From Paraburkholderia hiiakae (GTDB lineage Bacteria > Pseudomonadota > Gammaproteobacteria > Burkholderiales > Burkholderiaceae), in assembly GCF_904848665.1 (NCBI RefSeq), contig NZ_CAJHCQ010000001.1, positions 310,001-374,000 of the forward strand: 64,000 nt of DNA, in the 5' to 3' direction. The position numbers and the translations under genes were made by a program. This document shows, in pieces, positions 33,639 to 43,179 of the stretch (its first letter is position 1; each line of letters opens with the position of its first letter). Under the pieces are notes generated by a model. That model was not told the DNA's origin and searched no databases. It saw only the letters and a list, made by a program, of their open reading frames with translations.

Positions 33639-34700
33639 TCACCCGCGCTTTGCATAGTTCGTCTCGACCCAGTTGCGGTAGTCGCCCGACACCACGTCGC
33701 CGACCCATGCCTGGTTGTCGAGATACCAGCCGACTGTCTTCGCCAGCCCGGTTTCGAACGTCTCGGCAGGCTTCCAGCCGAGTTCGCGCTCGAGCTTACG
33801 CGCATCGATAGCGTAACGGCGATCGTGGCCGGGACGATCCGTCACATAGGTAATCTGATCGCGATACGAGCCGGCAGTCTTCGGGCGCAGTTCGTCGAGC
33901 AAGTCGCACAACGTGTGCACGACTTCGAGATTCTTCTTCTCGTTCCAGCCGCCGATGTTATAGGTCTCGCCAACCTTGCCACGGGCGAGCACTTCGCGGA
34001 TCGCGCTGCAATGGTCGCTCACGTAGAGCCAGTCGCGCACGTTCTGGCCATCGCCGTATACCGGAAGCGGCTTGCCAGCGAGCGCGCTGGCAATCATCAG
34101 CGGAATCAGTTTCTCTGGAAACTGGTACGGGCCGTAATTGTTGGAACAATTCGTCGTCAGCGTGGGCAAACCGTACGTGTGATGATAGGCACGCACGAGA
34201 TGGTCCGAACCCGCCTTTGTCGCAGAATACGGACTATTGGGTGCGTACGGTGTGGTTTCGGAGAATTGCGGATCGGTTGCCGAAAGCGAGCCGAACACTT
34301 CGTCCGTCGATACGTGCAGGAAACGGAACGCAGTCCTTTCGGTGGCGGGCAAGTCAGCCCAGTAGCGACGGGCCGCTTCAAGCAAGGTGAAGGTGCCGAC
34401 AACATTCGTCTGAACAAAATCAGCCGGACCATGAATCGAGCGGTCAACGTGGCTTTCAGCAGCGAAATGCAGTACCGCGCGCGGCTTGTGCTCAGCAAAG
34501 AGCGCGTCGAGCGCTGCGCGATCGCAAATATCCACGCGCGCAAAAACGTGCTTCGGATCGTTCTGTAGCGATTTAAGCGTCCCGAGATTACCCGCGTAGG
34601 TCAGCTTGTCAGCATTCAGGACCGCTTCGTCCGATTGACTCAGCCAGTCAAGCACAAAGTTAGCGCCGATAAAACCGGCACCGCCCGTAACCAGAATCAT
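33639..34700 (-). CDS. rfbB: dTDP-glucose 4,6-dehydratase
   Basis: A 353-residue SDR, second enzyme of dTDP-rhamnose synthesis. Marks are [39 protein letters not shown] with the catalytic Asp-Glu, and a Y-x3-K pair in [15 protein letters not shown] lies five bases before the ATG at 34700. It is the first gene of the whole minus-strand O-antigen locus, so the locus promoter should lie in the gap between it and apaH. Confidence 0.97.
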   Translation of the reverse strand: MILVTGGAGFIGANFVLDWLSQSDEAVLNADKLTYAGNLGTLKSLQNDPKHVFARVDICDRAALDALFAEHKPRAVLHFAAESHVDRSIHGPADFVQTNVVGTFTLLEAARRYWADLPATERTAFRFLHVSTDEVFGSLSATDPQFSETTPYAPNSPYSATKAGSDHLVRAYHHTYGLPTLTTNCSNNYGPYQFPEKLIPLMIASALAGKPLPVYGDGQNVRDWLYVSDHCSAIREVLARGKVGETYNIGGWNEKKNLEVVHTLCDLLDELRPKTAGSYRDQITYVTDRPGHDRRYAIDARKLERELGWKPAETFETGLAKTVGWYLDNQAWVGDVVSGDYRNWVETNYAKRG

Positions 34701-35075
34701 GGAACTCCTTTTGTTGCGCGAGGTGGCTACTACACTGGCATGCAAGACCCCGCGCCAGACGCATCAAAGAATGTTGCACACGCGGGTCAGCATCGGCAGT
34801 TATGCGACAGGCAATTGAACACATTCACGCCGCATATTCTGGCTCTGATTTTATCCGTAGAGATTATAAGGTTCGCCAGCGCGAACGCCACCCCCTCTAA
34901 CATCTTGAAACAGCTTGACAAATTCCTTAGACCGCACTTTTCATGCCAAGCTAGGGTCTGAACGTTCATACTGTGGTGGATTTTCATCATTCCCGCGCGA
35001 CCACGCGGGCGCATTGTTCGTGTGATACCGTCACAGGCTCATGTTCCACGCACGGCAATCCATCCCAACCCCACG
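34701..35075. promoter_or_regulatory. Divergent promoter region between rfbB and apaH
   Basis: This 375-base gap separates leftward rfbB from rightward apaH and is distinctly more AT-rich than its flanks. On the minus strand a perfect TATAAT lies at 34868-34863, a plausible -10 for the O-antigen operon, though no good -35 stands 17 bases upstream. A perfect inverted repeat (GTTCGC/GCGAAC, 34871-34886, four-base loop) sits just upstream of that -10, where an operator could lie. No JUMPstart/ops element was recognised. Confidence 0.45.
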
Positions 35076-35924
35076 ATGACGCAAACGCCGCATCCCGCCC
35101 CTCTCGCTTTCGGCGACCTCCAGGGCTGCCTCACCCCGTTTCGCGAACTGCTCGCCAAGGCCGCACCCTCCGCGGACACGCCGCTCTGGTTTGCTGGCGA
35201 CCTGATCAACCGCGGTCCCGCGTCGCTCGAAACGCTGCGTGAGGTGATTGATCTCGGCGAACGCGGCGTGGCAGTGCTGGGCAATCACGACCTGCATCTG
35301 CTGTCCGTTTCGGCGGGCATCCGCAAGTCGAAGAAAGACGACACCATCGACGACATCCTGAACGCGCCCGACGCCGAAGATCTGCTGCACTGGGTGCGTC
35401 ATCGCCCGATCGCGCACTACGAGAACGGCACGCTGATGGTGCATGCCGGCGTTTTGCCGCAATGGGACGTCGATCTCACGATGGAACTCGCGCACGAACT
35501 TGAAAAAGCGTTGCGCCGCGACAACTGGCGCGAGACGCTCGCCGGCCTCTATGGCAACCAGCCGAACCGCTGGTCCAAGGATCTGAAAGGTATCGAGCGG
35601 CTACGCGTGACCTGCAGCGCGCTTACGCGCGTGCGCTTTTGCAATCGCGACGGCGTGATGGACTTCTCGTCGAGCGGCGGCCTCGACTCCGCGCCGCCGG
35701 GCTTCATGCCGTGGTTCGACGTGCCCGGTCGCAAAACGGCCGAAACGACGGTGGTGTTCGGCCATTGGGCAGCACTTGGCCTCACCTTGCGCAAAAACCT
35801 GATCGGGCTCGATTCGGGCTGCGTGTGGGGCGAGCAGCTCTCGGCAATCCATCTCGTCGAAGATCCGCGCGAGCGCATCCTCACTCAGGTGCCGTGCGAG
35901 AGTTGCCGCGCGATGAACGGCTAG
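35076..35924 (+). CDS. apaH: Symmetrical bis(5'-nucleosyl)-tetraphosphatase
   Basis: A 282-residue metallophosphoesterase that splits Ap4A to two ADP. It has the phosphoesterase signature FGDLQGC, FAGDLINRGP and VLGNHDLHLL, plus the ApaH-specific LLHWVRHRPIAHYENG and VHAGVLPQW. The second motif has I-N where V-D is usual, a common ApaH variation. The ATG at 35076 matches the family N-terminus; an upstream in-frame start would add 18 residues. In Burkholderia apaH flanks the O-antigen locus, which fits here. It converges on plsC 36 bases away. Confidence 0.96.
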   Translation: MTQTPHPAPLAFGDLQGCLTPFRELLAKAAPSADTPLWFAGDLINRGPASLETLREVIDLGERGVAVLGNHDLHLLSVSAGIRKSKKDDTIDDILNAPDAEDLLHWVRHRPIAHYENGTLMVHAGVLPQWDVDLTMELAHELEKALRRDNWRETLAGLYGNQPNRWSKDLKGIERLRVTCSALTRVRFCNRDGVMDFSSSGGLDSAPPGFMPWFDVPGRKTAETTVVFGHWAALGLTLRKNLIGLDSGCVWGEQLSAIHLVEDPRERILTQVPCESCRAMNG

Positions 35925-35960
35925 CGCACACCTAGTCGCGCCGGCCCACGCAAGCAGGCG

Positions 35961-36734
35961 TCAGGTCGCCTGCGCCTCGCCATGCCGATGCGCCGCCGGT
36001 TCACCGCGCATCGTCTCCAACGCCTGCCCCACCGCCTCCTGCGCACGCGCCGCCAGCTTGCGTCGGTCGTCCCCGGCTTCGATCGCATCGCCCACGTAGA
36101 CATGAGCGGTCAGCGGCCCAGCCTTGAGCATCGCGTCCAGCGAATCCTTGAGCGAAAGGTCGTCGATATACGCCGGCGCCACCGACTGCCGTCCCTGTGC
36201 ATCCTCATACAGAATGCACAGCGGCTGCACAGGCTTCCCTGCCGATACCGCCGCCTGAAACATGTTCGAGTGAAACGGCAAGAGCGCGCGGCCGTCCGAC
36301 GTCGTGCCTTCAGGAAACACGCACATCAGCTCACCGCGCGTGAGACGCTCGGCCAGTTCATGCATGATGCGGCGCGCGTCGCTGCGCTTCTCGCGCTCAA
36401 CGAACACGGTGTCGAGATTCTGCGCAAACCAGCCAATGAGCGGCCAATGGCGGATCTCGGCTTTCGAGACGAACGGTGTGGGACGCCACGCGTTGATCAC
36501 GTAGATATCGATCCACGAAATGTGGTTGCTGACGACGAGCGCGCCCGCGTCGAGCCTCGCCGCGTCGTTGTGCACGACGAGCTTCATGCCGCACAGCTCG
36601 AGCATCTTGAGGGACCACGTGCGGTTCATGGCGTGCCGCTGATCAGCGCTCGCGCGCGGAAAACGCATCGCAACGGTCAAGGCGCCGCGCAGTAGATGCG
36701 CGAGCAGGCGGGTCTTGCGAATGAAGAGGCTCAT
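35961..36734 (-). CDS. 1-acyl-glycerol-3-phosphate acyltransferase-like protein
   Basis: A 257-residue membrane-associated acyltransferase of the PlsC family. The catalytic H-x4-D is in NHISWID, followed by FVSKAEIRHWPLIGW and the FPEGTTSDG substrate motif. An N-terminal hydrophobic segment (about 5-25) anchors it. Relatives acylate lysophosphatidic acid or, less often, ornithine lipids. It is the last gene of the yqgE-ruvX-pyrR-pyrB-pyrC' operon, 55 bases after pyrC'. Confidence 0.92.
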   Translation of the reverse strand: MSLFIRKTRLLAHLLRGALTVAMRFPRASADQRHAMNRTWSLKMLELCGMKLVVHNDAARLDAGALVVSNHISWIDIYVINAWRPTPFVSKAEIRHWPLIGWFAQNLDTVFVEREKRSDARRIMHELAERLTRGELMCVFPEGTTSDGRALLPFHSNMFQAAVSAGKPVQPLCILYEDAQGRQSVAPAYIDDLSLKDSLDAMLKAGPLTAHVYVGDAIEAGDDRRKLAARAQEAVGQALETMRGEPAAHRHGEAQAT

Positions 36735-36789
36735 GTTCGACGATAGGCTGAATCGCGTGATCCTAGCAGACCCTCATGACACAAATCTG

Positions 36790-38079
36790 TCATGCGCGAT
36801 CGAAGCCACGCTCAAAACCCACGCGCCCCGCCACGAGCGTTGCGCGCACCACGGCGGGCAGTTCGTAGCCGAGGAACGGCGTGTTGTGCCCCTGGCTCCT
36901 GAGCGCACGCGGCTCGACGCGCCAGTGCGCATGGCGATCGAACACGCAGAGGTCCGCACTCGCGCCCACGGCGAGCCGCCCGGCGTCACGCTGCATCACG
37001 GCAGCCGGCGCCGACGTCACATGCGCAAGCGCCTTCGCAAGCGGCACGCGCGCTTCCTGCGCCCATTTCAACGTGAGCGAGAGGAACAGCTCGAGGCCCG
37101 TTGCACCCGGAGTCGCTTCAGCGAAAGGCAGCAGCTTTTCGTCATCGTCCACGGGGGTGTGCTGCGAGCAGATCGCATCGATCGTGCCGTCTGCGAGACC
37201 CGCGCGAATCGCCTCGCGATCGCGTTGCTGGCGCAGCGGTGGGTCGAGCCGGAACTGCGCGTCGAAATAGCCGATATCCATGTCGATCAGATGCAGATGG
37301 TTGGCCGTCACGTCGCAGGTCACGGGCAGGCCCTCGGCCTTCGCGGCGCGCACGAGCGCCACGCCTGCGGCCGACGAAAGATGCTGCACGTGCACGCGCG
37401 CGCCCGTCACACGCATCAGTTCGAAGAGCGTATGCAGCGCGATCGTCTCAGCGCTCTCGGGCACGCCGGAAAGGCCAAGGCGCGAAGCCAGTGCGCCGCT
37501 CGCGGCCACGCCGCCCTTCGAGAGATACGCGTCCTGCGGCCGCAGCCACACGGCGTACCCATAGGTGCTTGCGTACTGCAGCGCGCGCATCAGGACCTGG
37601 GTATCGGCGATCGGTGCATCGGCCTGCGTGAAGCCGATGCAGCCCGCCTCGGTCAGCGACACCATCTCGGTGATCACCTGCCCTTTCAGGCCCACGGTGA
37701 GTGCGCCGAGCGGATGCACATGCGCACGCGCGAGCTTGCCCGCGCGGTGCTTGAGCATCTCGACGAGGCCGGCCTCGTCGAGCACCGGGTCGGTGTCCGG
37801 CGGACACACGAGGCTCGTCACGCCGCCCGCGAGCGCCGCGTTCATCTCCGAGTCGAGCGTGGCCTTGTGCTCGTAGCCCGGCTCGCGCAAGCGCGCGCTC
37901 AGGTCGACGAGACCGGGCGCGACCACGAGGCCACGCGCATCGACCGTTCTGTCCGCCTGGAAGCCCGCGGGCGCCGCGCCAAGCGCGGCGATCTTGCCCG
38001 CTTCGATATACACGTCCTGCTGCTGTTCCGTCCCGGCCGCAGGATCGATCAGCGTGCCACCTTGAATATGAATCTTCAT
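36790..38079 (-). CDS. Dihydroorotase-like protein lacking metal ligands (PyrC')
   Basis: A 429-residue amidohydrolase-fold protein. In active dihydroorotase the segment after the first beta barrel strand is D-x-H-x-H-x-R-E-P-G; here it is DLSARLREPG, so both His ligands are gone. The late T-D-H-A-P-H motif is CSQHTPVD, missing the catalytic Asp. This matches the noncatalytic PyrC' that in Pseudomonas and related bacteria is needed only as a structural partner of aspartate transcarbamoylase. It directly follows pyrB (26-base gap). AGGG precedes the ATG. A separate active pyrC is expected elsewhere in the genome. Confidence 0.93.
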   Translation of the reverse strand: MKIHIQGGTLIDPAAGTEQQQDVYIEAGKIAALGAAPAGFQADRTVDARGLVVAPGLVDLSARLREPGYEHKATLDSEMNAALAGGVTSLVCPPDTDPVLDEAGLVEMLKHRAGKLARAHVHPLGALTVGLKGQVITEMVSLTEAGCIGFTQADAPIADTQVLMRALQYASTYGYAVWLRPQDAYLSKGGVAASGALASRLGLSGVPESAETIALHTLFELMRVTGARVHVQHLSSAAGVALVRAAKAEGLPVTCDVTANHLHLIDMDIGYFDAQFRLDPPLRQQRDREAIRAGLADGTIDAICSQHTPVDDDEKLLPFAEATPGATGLELFLSLTLKWAQEARVPLAKALAHVTSAPAAVMQRDAGRLAVGASADLCVFDRHAHWRVEPRALRSQGHNTPFLGYELPAVVRATLVAGRVGFERGFDRA

Positions 38080-38105
38080 CTGCTGCCCTTGTTGTTCTCG
38101 CCGCT

Positions 38106-39125
38106 TCAGTCGTTATTCCCGGCGACGATGCCCATCACCGCCATGCGCACCGCGATACCAAAGCTCACCTGGTCGAGGATCACCGACTGCGGGCCGTCTG
38201 CAACCTGCGAGTCGATTTCCACGCCGCGATTCATCGGCCCCGGATGCATGACGATCGCATCCGATGCGGCGAGCGCGAGGCGCTCGGGCGTCAAGCCCCA
38301 ACTCTTGAAATATTCCTGCGCGGAAGGCAGCAGCGCGCCGCTCATGCGCTCGTTCTGCAAGCGCAGCATGATGATGACGTCGACGTCCTTCAGGCCTTCG
38401 TCGAGGTTATGAAACACGCGCACGCCCATCTGCTCGAGGCCGCCCGGCAGCAGCGTACGCGGGCCGATGGCGCGCACTTCGGGCACGCCGAGCGTCGTGA
38501 GCGCATGAATGTCCGAGCGCGCCACACGTGAATGCAGGATGTCGCCCACGATCGCCACACGCAGATTCGTGAAATCGCGCTTGTAGTGGCGGATCGTGTA
38601 CATGTCGAGCAGCCCTTGCGTCGGGTGCGCGTGACGGCCGTCGCCGGCATTGATCACGTGCACGTGCGGCGCGCAGTGTTCGGCGATCAGGTACGGCGCG
38701 CCGCTAGACGCGTGGCGCACGACGAACATGTCGGCGTGCATCGCCGAAAGGTTGCCGATGGTGTCGAGCAGCGACTCGCCCTTGCTCGTCGACGAAGCGT
38801 TGATGTTCAGGTTGAGCACGTCCGCCGAGAGACGCTTCGCCGCAATCTCGAAGGTGGTGCGCGTGCGCGTTGAGTTCTCGAAGAACAGGTTGAACACCGA
38901 CTTGCCGCGCAGCAACGGCACCTTCTTCACGTCGCGGTCGGTCACGCTCACGAACTGCGTGGCGGTATCGAGAACGTGCGTGAGGATTGCGCGCGACAGG
39001 CCTTCGATCGACAGCAGATGCTTGAGCTCGCCATTCTTCGTGAGCTGCGGATTGCCCTTGAGAAAGCCGTAGCGAAAACGCTTGTCGTCCGCTGTGGATG
39101 CGGCGGACGTGGGCTGTGTGTTCAT
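38106..39125 (-). CDS. pyrB: Aspartate carbamoyltransferase catalytic subunit
   Basis: A 339-residue enzyme forming carbamoyl-aspartate in pyrimidine synthesis. The carbamoyl phosphate site is [13 protein letters not shown], with [12 protein letters not shown] and the [12 protein letters not shown]-terminal segment. It carries the N-terminal extension typical of class A enzymes that associate with PyrC'. GGA is nine bases before the ATG. It sits between pyrR and pyrC' in the operon. Confidence 0.97.
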   Translation of the reverse strand: MNTQPTSAASTADDKRFRYGFLKGNPQLTKNGELKHLLSIEGLSRAILTHVLDTATQFVSVTDRDVKKVPLLRGKSVFNLFFENSTRTRTTFEIAAKRLSADVLNLNINASSTSKGESLLDTIGNLSAMHADMFVVRHASSGAPYLIAEHCAPHVHVINAGDGRHAHPTQGLLDMYTIRHYKRDFTNLRVAIVGDILHSRVARSDIHALTTLGVPEVRAIGPRTLLPGGLEQMGVRVFHNLDEGLKDVDVIIMLRLQNERMSGALLPSAQEYFKSWGLTPERLALAASDAIVMHPGPMNRGVEIDSQVADGPQSVILDQVSFGIAVRMAVMGIVAGNND

Positions 39126-39217
39126 CGCGTGAATCCTGGATGTGATGGGCGGCGCGTGGCCGGATTGCGCGCCTGTGCGCCTGCCGCCGCTGCCGCCAAA
39201 TGTGTTCGATGTGCGCG

Positions 39218-39739
39218 TCAGGCGCCGCTGCCCGGCTCGACGTGAAAGGCGAAGCGGCCGTCGGTGCCGTGTGCGAGCACAAGCGTTTCGCGCGTACCGA
39301 CGCTCACCGCGCCGCCGGTGAAACGCGCGGTCACCGGCAACTCGCGCCCGCCGCGTTCGGCGAGCACCGCGAGTTCGACGGAGGCCGGCCGCCCGTAGTC
39401 ATAGAGTTCGTTGAGCGCGGCGCGCACGGTGCGGCCCGTGAACAGCACGTCGTCGACGAGCAGTATGTGGCGGCCTTCCACCGCGAAGGGCAGCGCCGTC
39501 GGGCTAGCCTTGCTGTGCAAGCCTTTCTTCGCATAGTCGTCGCGGTGCAGCGCAACGTTGAGCACGCCCCATTCGAGCGCCCCGACGTCATGGGCGAGCC
39601 GCTCGGCGATCCACGCGCCGCCGCTATGAATGCCGACGATCGCCACGCCACCGGGCGCGCCGAACGCATCGGCGTGATACGCCGCGCGGATCTCGTCGAG
39701 AAGGGCGTAATACAGCGCCTCAGCGTCGGGAATGATCAT
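39218..39739 (-). CDS. pyrR: PyrR-like phosphoribosyltransferase/regulator
   Basis: A 173-residue type I phosphoribosyltransferase. The PRPP loop is [18 protein letters not shown] and the N-terminal part has [15 protein letters not shown]. In Gram-positive bacteria PyrR is both a uracil phosphoribosyltransferase and an RNA-binding attenuator; in proteobacteria the regulatory role is not well shown. No anti-terminator structure was seen upstream of it or of pyrB. It lies 19 bases after ruvX. Confidence 0.93.
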   Translation of the reverse strand: MIIPDAEALYYALLDEIRAAYHADAFGAPGGVAIVGIHSGGAWIAERLAHDVGALEWGVLNVALHRDDYAKKGLHSKASPTALPFAVEGRHILLVDDVLFTGRTVRAALNELYDYGRPASVELAVLAERGGRELPVTARFTGGAVSVGTRETLVLAHGTDGRFAFHVEPGSGA

Positions 39740-39758
39740 CGGGCAACTCGCGGGCTAG

Positions 39759-40193
39759 TTAGAGCGGGAGTTCGTCGAGGTACTGCTGGAGAATCACGGA
39801 GGCCGCTTCGGCGTCGACATGTTCGACGCGCTCGCCGCGCTCGCGCAGCCGCGCTTCGGCGTCGACGGACGAATAGCGCTCGTCCACCCACACCACCCGC
39901 AGACCGAAACGGCCGTTGAGCTGGTTGCCAAAGCGCTTCGCGTGCTGCGTCATGAAGTGCGGCGTGCCGTCCGGATGGCACGGCAAGCCGACCACGAGCA
40001 GATCGGGCTGCCATTCGCGCAGCAACGCGCCTATCGCTTCGAAGCGGTAGTCGCGACTCTTGTTTGGAATGACGGTGAGCGCCCGGGCGCTGCGCGTGAG
40101 CGCGTTGCCGAGCGCGACGCCGATGCGCTTTTCGCCATAGTCGAACGCAAGCAAGGTGGCCTCGCCGGCCCCTCGCCCAGCTGCCACGCTCAT
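39759..40193 (-). CDS. ruvX: YqgF/RuvX-type Holliday junction resolvase-like nuclease
   Basis: A 144-residue RNase H-fold protein essential in many bacteria and linked to rRNA 5'-end processing of pre-16S RNA. Conserved parts are [16 protein letters not shown] (catalytic Asp), [26 protein letters not shown] and a late [13 protein letters not shown]. The ATG at 40193 overlaps the yqgE stop as ATGA; in-frame extensions upstream overlap yqgE heavily and are not real. The yqgE-yqgF pair is conserved in beta- and gammaproteobacteria. Confidence 0.95.
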   Translation of the reverse strand: MSVAAGRGAGEATLLAFDYGEKRIGVALGNALTRSARALTVIPNKSRDYRFEAIGALLREWQPDLLVVGLPCHPDGTPHFMTQHAKRFGNQLNGRFGLRVVWVDERYSSVDAEARLRERGERVEHVDAEAASVILQQYLDELPL

Positions 40194-40768
40194 GCGTGAC
40201 CCGCCTCGCCCGACAGCATCGTCGAGGAAATGCCGAGCAGCGCGAGCGCCGCTTCGAAGCGTTCTTCGGCAGGCACGTCGAATACGATCTTCGGATCCGC
40301 CTCGACCGTGAGCCAGCCGTTCTTCGAGATTTCGTCCTCGAGCTGACCCGCGCCCCATCCGGCATGACCGAGCGTGAGCAGGAAGCGTTCGGGGCCGCTG
40401 CCGTTGGCGACGGCTTCGAGCACGTCCTTCGACGTGGTCATCTCGAGCCCGCCCGGCACAGACATCGAAGACGTATAGGTCGTGCCTTCGGCGGGCGCGT
40501 GCAGCACGAAGCCCCGCTCCGTCTGCACCGGGCCGCCGAAATAGACGGGCACATGCAGCAGCGGCTCGATTTCGAGCTTGAGGTCGATGCGGGAAAAGAG
40601 CGCCTCGAGATCGATGTCGGTGGGCCGATTGATGACGAGACCGAGCGCGCCGCGCTCCGAATGATCGCAAAGGTAGACCACCGTTCCTGAAAACGTGGGA
40701 TCCGCCATGTTTGGCATGGCGATCAGGAACTGGTTGGTCAGATTGATGCGATCGGTACTCTTGGACAT
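40190..40768 (-). CDS. YqgE/AlgH family protein
   Basis: A 192-residue protein of the UPF0301 (YqgE/AlgH) family. It has the typical start [22 protein letters not shown] and the [10 protein letters not shown] segment. AlgH was named for an effect on alginate production in Pseudomonas, but the molecular function is unknown. I chose the ATG at 40768; an upstream in-frame start adds 27 atypical residues. It is the first gene of the ruvX-pyr operon. Confidence 0.95.
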   Translation of the reverse strand: MSKSTDRINLTNQFLIAMPNMADPTFSGTVVYLCDHSERGALGLVINRPTDIDLEALFSRIDLKLEIEPLLHVPVYFGGPVQTERGFVLHAPAEGTTYTSSMSVPGGLEMTTSKDVLEAVANGSGPERFLLTLGHAGWGAGQLEDEISKNGWLTVEADPKIVFDVPAEERFEAALALLGISSTMLSGEAGHA

Positions 40769-41002
40769 GGTTTGAATTCTAGCAAAGACGATGCGCAATG
40801 GCGGCACGCTGCCAGGCCGGAGGTCGGGCGCCCGAAGGCTGCCTCGCACCTTGCCAGCCGCTGCGCGTTGCGCATTGCAGGGAATGGCTCACTCTAACAC
40901 GCGCGTGCTGTGCCCTCGCAAGGCAATCGGCAGATGCCGCAAGGCCGATGCCTGGCCTCTGCGAGGTACGGTCCGCGCCTCGAATCCAGAGGCGCGGCGC
41001 AG

Positions 41003-42508
41003 TCAGTGCGCAATATTTTGCACTGCATTTTGCGGCGCGCCGTTGACGATCGCCACGCCGAGCGCACGCACCGCGGGCGCAGCGTCGGGCTGTGCGATCC
41101 CCGCCGCGACCTTGTGCAGCATGGCGCGCAGCGCCTCGCTGGCGTGCTCGATCGCCTCGGCGCCGGGCGGCTGAACCGTCGGTGCGCCCCGAGCCTCGAG
41201 TGCCGCGAGCGTTGCCGAGTGCGCGGTGCGCCGCCAGGCGAGGCCTAGCGCGTCCGCGAGCTGGCCGACGTGCCCGAGGCCGAGCGCCCAGGCGGCGGCG
41301 CCAATGCGGTACGCCGCTTCGGCCGCGACCAGCGCATCTGCAGGCTCCGGGGTCGCGCCCCCGCCACGTAGCATCAGCGTGCGCGAGTGCATGCCGAGCG
41401 CGATCATCGCCGCATCGGCGGTCTGCAGAAAATCTTCATACGCATTGCCGTTCACGACCAGCGCGCCCAGTTCGCGCGTGGACGCAACGCGCGCCGCTAG
41501 CGCGCCGGCCTGCGCGCTGCCGGCTTCCCACAGCGCCTCCGAGGCTTGCGTGCCGGCAATGTGCCATTCCACGGTCAAACCGTAGTCGTGCAGCAGATCG
41601 ACGTCAGCGGTATCTTCCGCGGCGGCCCCGAAAAGCGCGTAGTCGCGCCATAGCAACGCCAGCGTCGAGCGCACGAGCGTTTGTGGCGCGAAGCGCAGGC
41701 CGCGCGCGTGCTCGCCGATCAGCAGATTGCAGCGCGCGTAAAGCCGCCGCACGCGTTCGTCGCCCCACGACGCCACGCCGCGCCGCAGCGCGCGTCCGCA
41801 CGCAGCAGCAAGACGCCAGAAGTCGTAGGGATCGGGACTCGATAGCTCGGCCATGCAGGCGTCCATCTCGTCGAACGCCGCGAGCGCGAGCGCATTGGCC
41901 GCACGGCTGCCATTGCCGAGCTGGGATTTCAGCGCATGCAGGAGCGCCTGCTCAAAGCGCGCGCGCACCTGACCAAACCGCTGCGCAGGCTGCGGATGCA
42001 ACGAAGCGGGCGCGATCGGCCGGCCCTGCAGCGCCACGTCCTCGTAGGCTAGCGCGACGCCCGGCATGTGCTGCGCAAGCGCGGCCACGAGCGCATGCTG
42101 CCGCGCGAAAAGCGAGGGCGAGCACGCCAGCTCGCGCAGATTGCGGCGTTCGAGCGCAGCGGCAAGATCTTCGAGCGCCTCGCTGAACGAGGCGCGGATT
42201 TCAGCGCCCTGCGCTTCCTCGGGCGCATGGAGCGGCCGCACGGGCAAGCCCGGCGGCGGCGCTACTGGCACCGGCGCGGCAAGCGCGAGCGGGGAAGCGA
42301 GGAGCAGCGTGTCGGCAAAGCGCGCGGCAGCGAGCCAGCCGGCGTCGTGCAGCGTGCGGGCGGCCTGGCGCAGCGGCCGGGCGACGTCACGCTGCTCCTG
42401 GAACGCGGCGAGCGCCTGCGCGAGCGCGCCGTGCGCGAACGGCACCGTGCCGCCGCGCGGATTCGGCAACGCTTCGAACCGCACATCAGAGCTTGAAGGA
42501 TGACTCAT
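41003..42508 (-). CDS. Hypothetical protein, possibly an N-terminal ChpA/PilL-like domain
   Basis: A 501-residue Ala/Leu/Arg-rich, mostly helical soluble protein with no catalytic motif. The segment DPYDFWRLAAACGRALRRG...RVRRLYARCNLLIGEHARG and the preceding FEQALLHAL run resemble the N-terminal domain of the twitching-motility histidine kinase ChpA/PilL, without any kinase, Hpt or receiver domain. In several Burkholderiales the pil chemotaxis genes lie next to rubredoxin, as this gene does, so it may be a retained remnant. This similarity is from memory of the family pattern and needs a profile search. The start is ATG at 42508, with a weak ribosome binding site. Confidence 0.6.
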   Translation of the reverse strand: MSHPSSSDVRFEALPNPRGGTVPFAHGALAQALAAFQEQRDVARPLRQAARTLHDAGWLAAARFADTLLLASPLALAAPVPVAPPPGLPVRPLHAPEEAQGAEIRASFSEALEDLAAALERRNLRELACSPSLFARQHALVAALAQHMPGVALAYEDVALQGRPIAPASLHPQPAQRFGQVRARFEQALLHALKSQLGNGSRAANALALAAFDEMDACMAELSSPDPYDFWRLAAACGRALRRGVASWGDERVRRLYARCNLLIGEHARGLRFAPQTLVRSTLALLWRDYALFGAAAEDTADVDLLHDYGLTVEWHIAGTQASEALWEAGSAQAGALAARVASTRELGALVVNGNAYEDFLQTADAAMIALGMHSRTLMLRGGGATPEPADALVAAEAAYRIGAAAWALGLGHVGQLADALGLAWRRTAHSATLAALEARGAPTVQPPGAEAIEHASEALRAMLHKVAAGIAQPDAAPAVRALGVAIVNGAPQNAVQNIAH

Positions 42509-42725
42509 AGGGCAGCGCCGAAAACGTTAGCGGGCCGACCAGGCGGGCAATTTCGACGAAAGCGTCGACAACCGCGACGGCAATCGCAAATACGGTGCCA
42601 CCCGTTGCGGCACCGCACTCGACACACTTCTGGAATCTGCAGCCAGACTGCGCGCCGGCGACCACCAGCTACCTGTGAACCGACTCAGAAACGCGCGAAA
42701 ACCGCGCTCAGCCGCCAGCGAGGTC

Positions 42726-42896
42726 TCAGATCTGCACCATTTCGAAGTCTTCCTTGCGCGCGCCGCACTCAGGGCAGGTCCAGTTGATCGGGACATCCTC
42801 CCAGCGCGTGCCGGGGGCAATGCCTTCGTCTGGCAAACCGGCTTCTTCGTCGTAAATCCAGCCGCAGATCAGGCACATCCAGCTTCTATATTCCAT
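42726..42896 (-). CDS. Rubredoxin
   Basis: A 56-residue iron protein carrying electrons in the cytoplasm. Both metal-binding pairs are intact: MCLICGWIYDEEAG and WTCPECGARKEDFE, giving the Cys4 Fe site. An in-frame extension of 72 residues upstream is Arg-rich and unlikely. It is divergent from thiD across a 283-base gap. Confidence 0.97.
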   Translation of the reverse strand: MEYRSWMCLICGWIYDEEAGLPDEGIAPGTRWEDVPINWTCPECGARKEDFEMVQI

Positions 42897-43179
42897 TCTT
42901 ATGCCGCGTCGAAAAGTCCGAAACCAGTCGGAAAAAAATCGGGGAAACGAGAGCCATGATGGTACCTTGTTGCCGTTTCCATGCCTAGCAAGAGGAAATC
43001 TGGCCTGCACGGGATCAAACGAAATGCGTCGCCGCGAGCGGCTGGTGCAGCGCGAAATAGTCCTCGCGCGCGCCAGGGTCATCCGTCCCCCGGATTCATC
43101 GATAAGCCGCATAATTAAAGCATTCTCTTATGACGGCGCGGTACGCCGCGCCCGAAGTTCAATCCATCTCGCCACGTTC

